Assembly: GCA_028065135.1 (NCBI GenBank)
Contig: JAPTWR010000081.1
Span: 1-10,035, forward strand
Direction: 5' to 3'
DNA length: 10,035 nucleotides
Source of the DNA: Acidithiobacillus sp.
Lineage (GTDB): Bacteria > Pseudomonadota > Gammaproteobacteria > Acidithiobacillales > Acidithiobacillaceae
Made by a program: the position numbers and the translations under genes. Below are positions 1 to 8,872 of this stretch, piece after piece. Within the stretch, counting starts at the first letter, position 1. Each line of letters begins with the position of its first letter. The notes beneath the pieces were generated by a model. That model worked only from the letters and a program-made list of their open reading frames with translations. It was not told the origin of the DNA and made no database searches.

Positions 1-2017
1 GTTCGATACCAACTATCATTTCATCGTTCCGGAATTCCACGCGGGTATGGATTTCCACTTGGCCAGCGACCGTATTTTCACCCAGGTGAAAGAGGCGCAC
101 GCACTGGGACTGAAGGCCAAGCCGGTACTGGTCGGCCCGATCACCTATCTGTGGCTGGGCAAAGAAAAAGACCTCCAAGCCGAAGCCCGTCACGAGGCCC
201 AGCACCTTCATGATGACAGCGCCTGTCATGGCCACGCTGCGCCGGCAGGCAACGCCTGTTTTGACCGTCTGACCCTGTTGCCCAAGGTGCTGCCGGTTTA
301 CGCCGAAATTCTCGCGCGCCTGGCGGAACTGGACGTGGAGTGGATACAGATGGACGAACCCGCCCTGGTGCTCGACCTGCCCCAGAACTGGATCCAGGCG
401 CTGGACACGGCATACTGGACCCTGAGCCAGAGCAAAGCGCCCAAGGTATTGTTGGCCACCTATTTCGAGTCCGTTGCCGATCACGCCAAACGGCTCAAGG
501 CCCTGCCCGTCGCCGGTCTGCACCTGGATTTGCGCCGTGCCCCACAGCAGTTGGGCGAATTCCTGCCCGAGTATCCGGCCGACAAGGTGCTCTCCCTGGG
601 TGTGGTCGATGGCCGTAATGTGTGGCGCACCGACTTGGACGCCGCGCTGACACTCGTGCAGCCCGCCCACCGGCAGCTCGGCCATCGTCTTTGGGTGGCG
701 CCGTCCTGCAGTCTGCTGCACACTCCGGTGGATCTCAGCCAGGAGACGGAGTTGGACGCCGAACTGAAGTCCTGGCTGGCTTTCTCCGTGCAAAAGCTGG
801 ACGAGGTCGCCATCCTCGGCCGTGCACTGGATCGGGGCGTGGAGTCCGTGGTCACGGAACTGGCTAGCGCCCGCGCCGCCGTCGCCTCCCGCCACGGATC
901 GCCGCGCATTCACAACCCTGCCGTCGCCCAGCGCCTGAAAGACCTGGGCCAGGACGATGGCCGACGCAACAGTCCCTTCCCGGTGCGGGAAGCGGCGCAG
1001 CGGGCGCGCTTCAAACTACCGGCTTTCCCGACCACCAGCATCGGCAGCTTCCCCCAGACTCCGGAAATCCGTAAGGCTCGCCTGCAAAACCGCAAGGGTG
1101 AACTGAGCGGCACCGACTACCAGAAGGCCATGGAAGCGGAAATCGCGCTGGTGGTAAGGGAACAGGAACGCCTGGGTATCGATGTGCCTGTGCATGGCGA
1201 GCCAGAACGCAATGACATGGTCGAGTATTTCGGCGAACAGTTGGCGGGCTTCGCCTTCACTCGTCATGGCTGGGTGCAGAGCTACGGCTCGCGTTATGTC
1301 AAACCGCCGCTGATTTTCGGGGATGTCTCGCGTCCCGCGCCGATGACCGTGGCCTGGAGCACCTATGCCCAATCTCTGACCAAACGCCCGATGAAGGGCA
1401 TGTTAACCGGTCCGGTGACCATCTTGCAGTGGTCCTTCGTTCGTGATGACCAGCCCCGCGAGCGTACCGCGCTGCAGATCGCCTTGGCCATCCGCGACGA
1501 GGTCAAGGACCTGATCGACGCCGGTATCGGTATTATCCAGATTGATGAACCAGCCTACCGCGAAGGCTTGCCCCTCAAGCGCAAGGATTGGGACTTATAC
1601 TTGCACTGGGCCTCACGGGCCTTCCGCATCTCGGCGCAGATTGCCCCTGATGATGTGCAGATCCATACGCACATGTGCTACTCGGAGTTCAACGATATCC
1701 TGCCCGCCATCGCCGCCATGGATGCCGACGTCATCACCATCGAGACCTCGCGTTCGCAAATGGAGTTGCTGGACGCATTCGCGACCTTCAACTACCCCAA
1801 CGAAATTGGTCCCGGCGTATATGACATCCACTCCCCGCGCGTGCCCAGCGTGGAGGAAATGGTCGGCCTCATGGAGAAGGCGGTCAGCGTGGTCCCTGCC
1901 GAGCGCTTGTGGATCAATCCCGACTGCGGCCTGAAAACCCGCAAGTGGGCGGAAGTCACTCCAGCCTTGGAGAACATGGTGGAAGCGGCCAGGCAAGTAC
2001 GCGCCCGTCATGCCTGA
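1..2017 (+). CDS. metE: Cobalamin-independent methionine synthase, 5' end cut off by the window
   Basis: This enzyme transfers a methyl group from 5-methyltetrahydropteroyl-triglutamate to homocysteine, the last step of methionine synthesis, in the cytoplasm. The frame is open from base 2 ([12 protein letters not shown]), which aligns near residue 110 of the ~753-residue E. coli protein, so about 110 N-terminal residues lie outside the window; the ATG at 47 is internal. The N-terminal barrel ends before the catalytic half, which begins at [17 protein letters not shown] (about 1029-1079). The zinc ligands are all present: His and Cys of HTHMC (1670-1678), Glu of TIETS (1742-1744) and Cys of NPDCG (1925-1927). 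[10 protein letters not shown] and [14 protein letters not shown] are also family motifs. A His/Cys-rich insert of about 27 residues (176-259) is unusual against E. coli. The gene ends with its own terminator. The regulatory region is not visible. Identity is secure. Confidence 0.98.
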   Translation, partial: FDTNYHFIVPEFHAGMDFHLASDRIFTQVKEAHALGLKAKPVLVGPITYLWLGKEKDLQAEARHEAQHLHDDSACHGHAAPAGNACFDRLTLLPKVLPVYAEILARLAELDVEWIQMDEPALVLDLPQNWIQALDTAYWTLSQSKAPKVLLATYFESVADHAKRLKALPVAGLHLDLRRAPQQLGEFLPEYPADKVLSLGVVDGRNVWRTDLDAALTLVQPAHRQLGHRLWVAPSCSLLHTPVDLSQETELDAELKSWLAFSVQKLDEVAILGRALDRGVESVVTELASARAAVASRHGSPRIHNPAVAQRLKDLGQDDGRRNSPFPVREAAQRARFKLPAFPTTSIGSFPQTPEIRKARLQNRKGELSGTDYQKAMEAEIALVVREQERLGIDVPVHGEPERNDMVEYFGEQLAGFAFTRHGWVQSYGSRYVKPPLIFGDVSRPAPMTVAWSTYAQSLTKRPMKGMLTGPVTILQWSFVRDDQPRERTALQIALAIRDEVKDLIDAGIGIIQIDEPAYREGLPLKRKDWDLYLHWASRAFRISAQIAPDDVQIHTHMCYSEFNDILPAIAAMDADVITIETSRSQMELLDAFATFNYPNEIGPGVYDIHSPRVPSVEEMVGLMEKAVSVVPAERLWINPDCGLKTRKWAEVTPALENMVEAARQVRARHA

Positions 2018-2036
2018 ATAGGGGTTCAACCGGCAC

Positions 2037-2062
2037 GAAAGGCCCCCTTTGGGGGCTTTTTT
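2037..2062 (+). terminator. Intrinsic terminator of metE
   Basis: A CCCCC (2043-2047) / GGGGG (2051-2055) stem with a TTT loop is extended by G-C, G-T and A-T pairs and followed by six T (2057-2062). It lies 20 bp after the metE stop, so metE is probably transcribed separately from the carbonic anhydrase gene. Confidence 0.9.
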
Positions 2063-2077
2063 GTGGTCGATTCCCAG

Positions 2078-2137
2078 CATCATCAAATGGCTTGATGCGC
2101 ATTGAAACTTGTTGATAGAGTCCAAGTCTAACTTGGA
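2078..2137. promoter_or_regulatory. Two inverted repeats upstream of the carbonic anhydrase-SulP unit, probable promoter/operator region
   Basis: The 110 bp between the metE terminator and the carbonic anhydrase start hold two symmetric elements. One is CATCAA (2081-2086) / TTGATG (2092-2097). The other is a perfect 17 bp element, TCCAAGT (2121-2127), CTA, ACTTGGA (2131-2137). Possible -35 hexamers are TTGATG (2092), TTGAAA (2102) and TTGATA (2112), but none pairs with a convincing -10. A transcription-factor operator is inferred from the symmetry and position only. Confidence 0.45.
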
Positions 2138-2172
2138 TCCTGAGCCGCGTGTCCATCCATAACGAGGGAGTG

Positions 2173-2808
2173 ATGACGATGAGTGACGATATGACCAACG
2201 CCATGGTCGCCGGCTTCAAGGCTTTCCACCGCACCTACTACGTGGAGCGACCGGATCTTTTCGATACCCTGGTGGAGCAGGGGCAAAACCCGAGGGTCAT
2301 GCTGATAGGCTGTTCCGATTCCCGGGTCACGCCTACCGCGCTGTACGGCAGCGAACCGGGCGACATTTTTGTCGTGCGCAACGTGGCCAATCTCGTCCCT
2401 CCGGCGGAGCAGGACGGTCATCTTCATGGTACCAGCGCCGCAGTGGATTTTGCGGTCGGCCACCTGGAGGTAGAGCACATCATCGTAAACGGTCACTCCC
2501 ATTGCGGCGGCATAAAAGCGCTACTGAACGGCGCCGAAGGCAAGTATGTCGGCCCCTGGGTCGAAATCGCCAGGGATGCGCGCGCCGATGTGATGCGGGA
2601 ATATGCCGACGCCAGCCCGGACGAACAGGCGCGGGCATTGGAGAAGGCGAGCATCCTGGTCTCTCTGGAAAACCTCCTGACTTTCGACAGTGTGCGCCGC
2701 CGGGTGATACGTGGCGCGTTGCAATTGCACGGCTGGTACTTCGACATGGAGGAAGGCGCCCTCCTGGCTTATGACGCCGGGAAACGCCAATATGAACGGC
2801 TCGCCTGA
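2173..2808 (+). CDS. Beta-class carbonic anhydrase
   Basis: This zinc enzyme interconverts CO2 and bicarbonate. No signal peptide is visible, so it should act in the cytoplasm. Counting from ATG 2173 (211 residues), the zinc ligands are Cys47 in GCSDSRVTP, His108 and Cys111 in NGHSHCGG. The Asp49-Arg51 catalytic dyad is present, as is the typical PGDIFVVRNVANLVPP segment. The frame is open to a GTG at 2149, but GAGG at 2164-2167 sits 5 nt before ATG 2173. ATG 2179 is a close alternative, leaving two residues of doubt. The SulP transporter gene follows after 9 nt, with its ribosome-binding site touching this stop codon, so the two are almost surely one operon. This pairing suggests a role in inorganic carbon supply or pH balance. 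The class is secure; the physiological role is inferred. Confidence 0.95.
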   Translation: MTMSDDMTNAMVAGFKAFHRTYYVERPDLFDTLVEQGQNPRVMLIGCSDSRVTPTALYGSEPGDIFVVRNVANLVPPAEQDGHLHGTSAAVDFAVGHLEVEHIIVNGHSHCGGIKALLNGAEGKYVGPWVEIARDARADVMREYADASPDEQARALEKASILVSLENLLTFDSVRRRVIRGALQLHGWYFDMEEGALLAYDAGKRQYERLA

Positions 2809-2817
2809 GGATCACCC

Positions 2818-4365
2818 ATGGCAAACCGTGTGAGTACTTCGCCGCTCAAAAACCTGCGTGCCGATGTGCCCGCCGCCGTGGTCGTGGCCCTGGTGGCGAT
2901 GCCGCTTTGTCTGGGCGTCGCCCTCGCTTCAGGGACACCGCTGATTGCCGGACTGATCGCGGGCATCCTGGGGGGCATGCTCGTCCCTCTGTTCAGCCGT
3001 TCGCAACTGGCCGTCAGCGGTCCGACACCCGCCATCGTCGCCACTGTGCTGGTGGCCATGCAGACCCTGAGTTTTCCCGCCTTCCTACTGGCGGTGCTCA
3101 TCGCCGGCGTCATTCAGATTGGTTTGGGCATCATTCGGGCGGGGGTCATCGCGTATTTTTTTCCTTCCGCGGTCATTCAGGGCATTCTCTCAGCAATCGG
3201 CATCATCATCATTCTCAAGCAGTTTCCCTTCGCCATCGGTTTTGATCTGGGAGCGTTCGGCAGTCAGGATTTCGTCAGCGCGCACGGCGAGAACACCTTC
3301 ACCGGGGTGATCGCCGCCCTGATGCATCTGGAATGGGGAGCGCTGCTGATCAGCGTCCTGGCGCTTTCCATCCTCATCACCTGGGACAACGTGGCGCTAC
3401 TGCGCAAACAGGCTTGGTTATCCGGACCGCTCATGGCGGTGGTCTTCGGCACCTTGCTCAACACCCTGTTCATCCATGTCCTTCCGAGCCTGGCCGTCAG
3501 TGGCCACAACTTGGTCAATTTGCCCGTCATTCGCTCCTTCGCAGACTTCCGGGGTATGCTGCAACTGCCGGACTGGGGGATGATCGGATCGAAAACCGTT
3601 TGGGTGACCGCCATCACCCTCACCTTCATCGCCAGCTTGGAAAGCCTCTTGTCCATCGAAGCAGCGGATAAACTGGACGCCTTCAAACGTCGAACGCCAC
3701 TGGACCGGGAACTGCTGGGGCAAGGCATCGCCAATGTGGCGAGCGGCTTGGTCGGCGGCCTGCCGGTGGCGGCGGTCATCGTGCGTAGCACGGCGAATGT
3801 GGCCGCCGGGGCACGCACCAAGGCCAGCGCCTTTCTGCACGGACTTTTCCTGTTGCTGGCGGTGTTGTTCCTGGCGACCCTGATGAACCGGATTCCGCTG
3901 GCCGCCCTGGCGTCCATCCTCATTTTCGTCGGCTTCAAGCTGGCACACCCCGGCATATTCAACCGGATGTTTCGGCTGGATAAATCTCAGTACCTGCCGT
4001 TCATAATCACCATTGTCGCCATCCTGTTCACCAGCCTCATTACAGGGGTGGTGGTTGGTTTGCTGACGGGTGTGTTCTTTGTGCTCAAGGCCAATTATCA
4101 CAGCGCCATAGAAATCGGCCGGGAGGGGTCAACCTACAAAATATCCCTGAATCGAGAAGTCACCTTCGTCAACAAAGCGAAGTTGTCCCACATCCTCGAA
4201 CGCCTTCCCAAAGGCGCGGAAGTCATCCTGGATGGGGAACAGGTCGGCTTCATCGATCACGACGTACTGGAAGTGATCAGAGATTTTGAACGCTCGGCGG
4301 AACTGCGCAACATCCGTCTGCGGGAGCAAGGCTTCGATACCCCGGTGTTGATGGCGACAGTCTGA
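2818..4365 (+). CDS. SulP-family anion transporter, possible bicarbonate carrier
   Basis: This 515-residue inner-membrane protein belongs to the SulP/SLC26 family, which moves sulfate, bicarbonate or other anions. About the first 425 residues are hydrophobic transmembrane segments. They begin with the SulP stretch LRADVPAAVVVALVAMPLCLGVALASG and include the SGPTPAIVATV motif and the later GLPVAAVIVRSTANVAAGARTK stretch, given here in parts of the protein around residues 14-40, 67-77 and 317-338. Roughly residues 440-510 form a short, weakly conserved STAS-like cytoplasmic domain. Length is near normal (E. coli DauA is 559). AGGA at 2808-2811, overlapping the upstream stop, is the ribosome-binding site, which favours translational coupling to the carbonic anhydrase gene. 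Fusions of SulP transporters to carbonic anhydrases are known, which favours bicarbonate. Automatic labels would probably say sulfate permease, and the sequence alone cannot decide. Confidence 0.93.
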   Translation: MANRVSTSPLKNLRADVPAAVVVALVAMPLCLGVALASGTPLIAGLIAGILGGMLVPLFSRSQLAVSGPTPAIVATVLVAMQTLSFPAFLLAVLIAGVIQIGLGIIRAGVIAYFFPSAVIQGILSAIGIIIILKQFPFAIGFDLGAFGSQDFVSAHGENTFTGVIAALMHLEWGALLISVLALSILITWDNVALLRKQAWLSGPLMAVVFGTLLNTLFIHVLPSLAVSGHNLVNLPVIRSFADFRGMLQLPDWGMIGSKTVWVTAITLTFIASLESLLSIEAADKLDAFKRRTPLDRELLGQGIANVASGLVGGLPVAAVIVRSTANVAAGARTKASAFLHGLFLLLAVLFLATLMNRIPLAALASILIFVGFKLAHPGIFNRMFRLDKSQYLPFIITIVAILFTSLITGVVVGLLTGVFFVLKANYHSAIEIGREGSTYKISLNREVTFVNKAKLSHILERLPKGAEVILDGEQVGFIDHDVLEVIRDFERSAELRNIRLREQGFDTPVLMATV

Positions 4366-4374
4366 CCCCGGGTC

Positions 4375-4432
4375 GGCGCGGCAACGGTGTCAGGGACCCC
4401 TGTGACGCCCCTCGTTGCCGCGCGCCTTTTTT
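4375..4432 (+). terminator. Long GC-rich intrinsic terminator after the SulP gene
   Basis: GGCGCGGCAACG (4375-4386) pairs with CGTTGCCG plus CGCGCC (4413-4426), giving an 11-12 bp stem with a 1-2 nt bulge, followed by TTTTTT (4427-4432). The 26 nt loop region can itself fold (CAGG/CCTG), so the hairpin may be branched. It starts 9 bp after the SulP stop. Confidence 0.85.
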
Positions 4433-4456
4433 CTCGGCCGACTTCGGGGGCGTAGT

Positions 4457-4532
4457 GGCTCACATGCTCGTCTGAGCCGGTAAGACCGCCTTCCTCCCCG
4501 ATTGCGGTGTTGGCGGTCAAACTCACTTGACC
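4457..4532. repeat. Cluster of three inverted repeats between the SulP terminator and the rplU promoter
   Basis: Three perfect inverted repeats lie in sequence: GGCTCA (4457-4462) / TGAGCC (4473-4478), ACCGCC (4485-4490) / GGCGGT (4512-4517), and GGTCAA (4515-4520) / TTGACC (4527-4532). The second and third overlap and cannot form together as hairpins. The right arm of the third is the proposed -35 box of the rplU promoter. No coding sequence is convincing here. The role is unknown; operator sites or a small untranslated RNA are possible. Confidence 0.5.
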
Positions 4533-4556
4533 TTAATACCCTAACAACGGTATCTT
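4527..4556 (+). promoter_or_regulatory. Sigma70-type promoter for rplU-rpmA
   Basis: TTGACC (4527-4532, 5 of 6 to consensus) and TATCTT (4551-4556, 4 of 6) are separated by 18 bp. Transcription would start near 4563, giving a ~43 nt leader before the L21 start codon. The leader holds a small CCGG/CCGG hairpin (4558-4571) and a strong ribosome-binding site, GGAGG (4595-4599). Confidence 0.65.
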
Positions 4557-4605
4557 ACCGGGCCTTTCCGGGCAGTATCGGCAAAACCCATGTTGGAGGT
4601 TTGTG

Positions 4606-4917
4606 ATGTACGCGGTCATTGAAAATGGTGGCAAGCAGTATCGAGTGGCAGTGGGCGACAAGCTCCGGCTCGAAAAGATGGAGGCAGCACCCGGCGCCGA
4701 ACTCGCATTCGACCGCGTCCTGATGCTGGGTAGTGGCGACACGGTTCAGGTCGGCCAGCCTCTGGTGGCGGGTGCATCGGTGAAGGTCACGGTACTCAGC
4801 CAGGGACGTGCCAAAAAGGTGCATATTTTCAAGATGCGTCGGCGCAAGCATTATCGCAAGCAGCAGGGCCATCGCCAGTATTTTACCGAAGTCCGTATCA
4901 CCGGCATCGAAGCCTAA
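4606..4917 (+). CDS. rplU: 50S ribosomal protein L21
   Basis: L21 is a 23S rRNA-binding protein of the large subunit. The 103 residues match the family's usual length. The start [14 protein letters not shown] is the classic L21 N-terminus, and the basic C-terminal part [19 protein letters not shown] is the conserved rRNA-binding segment. A GTG lies directly before the chosen ATG at 4606, but GGAGG at 4595-4599 is 6 nt from the ATG and the family starts MYAV, so the ATG is preferred. It is the first gene of rplU-rpmA, with its own promoter. The rpmA ribosome-binding site begins at the L21 stop codon. Identity is secure. Confidence 0.99.
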   Translation: MYAVIENGGKQYRVAVGDKLRLEKMEAAPGAELAFDRVLMLGSGDTVQVGQPLVAGASVKVTVLSQGRAKKVHIFKMRRRKHYRKQQGHRQYFTEVRITGIEA

Positions 4918-4928
4918 GGAGCACCATC

Positions 4929-7492
<2,564 letters not shown>

Positions 7493-7496
<4 letters not shown>

Positions 7497-7966
7497 ACCG
7501 CCCGGCGGTCGGCCAAATCCTTCTGTAGCGAGCAAACCCCGGTATCCTGCATCCCGCGGCAAGTGCCATACAGGTAAAGGCTGTGATCACTGATGGAAAA
7601 ACCCTGCACGGCCGCGATCTCCCGCTGCCGCGCTTCCAGCGCCTCGTCATAAAATTCCAATACCTTGCCGCAGGCCGTGCATACCATATGATCATGGTGG
7701 CCGGTCTCGTTGAGTTCGAAGACCGCCTTATCCCCCTCAAAATGATGACGCCGTACCAACCCCGCCAACTCAAACTGGGTCAGCACCCGGTACACCGTGG
7801 CCAACCCCACCTCTTCTCCCGCCTCCAGTAATTGCCGATAGATTTCCTCAGCGGTGAGATGGCGCGTGTCGCTCCCTTCGAAGAGGCGCAGGATCTTCAA
7901 TCTGGGTAAGGTCGCTTTGAGGCCGGCCCGCTTCAGTTCATCGCTGTTCATCCGTTCGTCGTTCAT
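7493..7966 (-). CDS. fur: Ferric uptake regulator
   Basis: Fur is a metal-dependent DNA-binding dimer that represses iron-uptake genes when Fe2+ is abundant. The 157 residues contain the winged-helix N-terminus (LKATLPRLKIL, EEVGLATVYRVL) and dimerisation domain. Metal ligands match E. coli with an offset of three: His36, Glu84, His91, His93, Glu111 and His128. The structural pair Cys96-X2-Cys99 is present. The second pair is Cys136 and Cys145, spaced by eight residues where E. coli has four, and YGHC has become YGTC. ATG 7966 is chosen; Met6 (7951) is possible, and neither has a strong ribosome-binding site (GAGCGA before the first). It converges on proB with overlapping stops and diverges from bamE. 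No clear Fur box was seen upstream, so autoregulation is not supported by sequence. Confidence 0.97.
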
Positions 7967-7998
7967 TCGCTCGTAGCAATGGCCATGCGGAATGGTTT

Positions 7999-8027
7999 AG
8001 GATAGTTCCACCCGCCGCCCAAGACAA
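7999..8027 (-). promoter_or_regulatory. Candidate fur promoter
   Basis: Read on the minus strand, TTGTCT (8027-8022) and TATCCT (8004-7999) are 17 bp apart, each 4 of 6 to the sigma70 consensus. This gives a predicted start near 7992 and a ~25 nt fur leader. The -35 box overlaps the bamE ribosome-binding site. On the plus strand TAGGAT (7998-8003) overlaps the fur -10 and could serve bamE, but has no good -35. Confidence 0.5.
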
Positions 8028-8032
8028 GGACC

Positions 8033-8380
8033 ATGAGAAGCTTCCGTCTAATTACCCTGCTTACTTTCTGTGCCCTGTTGCTCAACGCCTGCAGTATCTA
8101 TCGCGTCGATGTACAGCAAGGCAATATCGTCACCGCCAAGGAACTGGCCGCATTGCACCCCGGCATGGATGAGATGCAGGTCCGCGCCATTCTGGGTTCG
8201 CCGTTGCTGCATGACCCTTGGCACCCACATCAGTGGGTGTACGCCTACAGTTTCAAACCCGCCTATGGTTCCACGGAAACCCACAAGGTACTGGTCCTTT
8301 TTGATAAGGAAGGGAAGTTGATCGGCGTACAGGGGGACGTACACGATACTCAGGCACCCACGGCCGCCGATGCTTCCTGA
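8033..8380 (+). CDS. bamE: Outer membrane assembly lipoprotein BamE (SmpA/OmlA)
   Basis: BamE is a small lipoprotein of the BAM complex that folds beta-barrel proteins into the outer membrane. The 115 residues start with a short basic, then hydrophobic signal peptide (MRSFRLITLLTFCALLL) and the lipobox LNAC, with Cys20 as the lipidated residue. Ser at +2 fits outer-membrane sorting. The mature part has the BamE motif YRVDVQQGN (23-31), HPGMDEMQVRAILGSPLL and the WVYAYSF strand. AAGGA at 8026-8030 is only 2 nt from the ATG, a tight spacing, but no other start keeps the signal peptide. It diverges from fur and ends 3 nt before the stop of ratA on the other strand. Confidence 0.96.
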   Translation: MRSFRLITLLTFCALLLNACSIYRVDVQQGNIVTAKELAALHPGMDEMQVRAILGSPLLHDPWHPHQWVYAYSFKPAYGSTETHKVLVLFDKEGKLIGVQGDVHDTQAPTAADAS

Positions 8381-8383
8381 ACC

Positions 8384-8863
8384 CTATTCCGGCAACACCC
8401 CGCCCTCCGGCTTTTGGTTCCTCAACACGCCGGGTTGACCGTAGACGGCGCGCGCGCGCTGCGCGAAGCGCTGCACCATGGTTTCCGCCGCTTGCTTGAA
8501 AATGGGCTCCAGGAAGGCGCCAACCAGTCGTGAAGCGAATTCAAAACGCATATCCAGCGTCACTTTGGTACCATGAGGCTCCGGCTCCAGTTGCCAGAGC
8601 CCCTCCAGAAAGCGGAAGGGGCCGGTCACCAGCCGCACTTCGGCCAACTTGGGCCGCTGATAGCGATTCCTGGTGGTGAACGACTTGCCAAAGGCGCCAT
8701 GGGAGATGGTGATCTCAGCGACCATTTCATCCCCCTTGGACTGTATAATCCGCGTCCGCCCGCACCACGGCAAAAATTGCGGATAGGCACGGACATCCTC
8801 GATCAAGGCAAAAATCTGCGCGGCGCTGTAAGGCAGCACTGCGGTTTTGCAGATATGATGCAT
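8384..8863 (-). CDS. ratA: RatA/COQ10-like START-fold protein
   Basis: The 159-residue product belongs to the SRPBCC (START) superfamily, close to E. coli RatA and to the ubiquinone-binding COQ10 proteins. The conserved AYPQFLPWC segment (27-34 region), AEITISHGAFGKSFTTRN and the long C-terminal helix FLEPIFKQAAETMVQRFAQRA, read as separate pieces, support this. Family members bind a lipid tail in a hydrophobic groove. E. coli RatA has been described as blocking 70S assembly and labelled a toxin, but the COQ10 role in respiration may be the older one. The ribosome-binding site (AGGA near 8868-8871, within GAGAGGA) touches the stop of the PLD-family gene 9 bp upstream, so the two are probably cotranscribed. 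ratB and smpB, common neighbours in other gammaproteobacteria, are absent here. Confidence 0.93.
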   Translation of the reverse strand: MHHICKTAVLPYSAAQIFALIEDVRAYPQFLPWCGRTRIIQSKGDEMVAEITISHGAFGKSFTTRNRYQRPKLAEVRLVTGPFRFLEGLWQLEPEPHGTKVTLDMRFEFASRLVGAFLEPIFKQAAETMVQRFAQRARAVYGQPGVLRNQKPEGGVLPE

Positions 8864-8872
8864 GAAATCCTC

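Noticed and set aside
1613..2125. 170-codon minus-strand frame over the metE 3' end and terminator
   Set aside because: It is antisense to the catalytic zinc-binding region of MetE and would run through the metE terminator; no motif was found.
2149..2172. GTG at 2149 or 2170 as start of the carbonic anhydrase
   Set aside because: 2149 lacks a Shine-Dalgarno site and would place the GAGG at 2164 inside the gene; ATG 2173 has that GAGG at good spacing.
3264..4101. Two long open frames (about 230 codons each) on the minus strand inside the SulP gene
   Set aside because: They lie fully antisense to a well-supported transporter gene, have low-complexity composition typical of GC-rich shadow frames, and show no recognisable motif.
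4441..4520. tRNA-like look of the GGGGGCGTAGTGGCTCA stretch
   Set aside because: No anticodon arm, no GGTTCGAATCC-like T arm and no matching acceptor stem could be drawn.
8384..8863. ratA as half of a toxin-antitoxin pair
   Set aside because: No antitoxin-sized partner lies next to it; the neighbour is a 380-residue enzyme, and the fold is COQ10-like.
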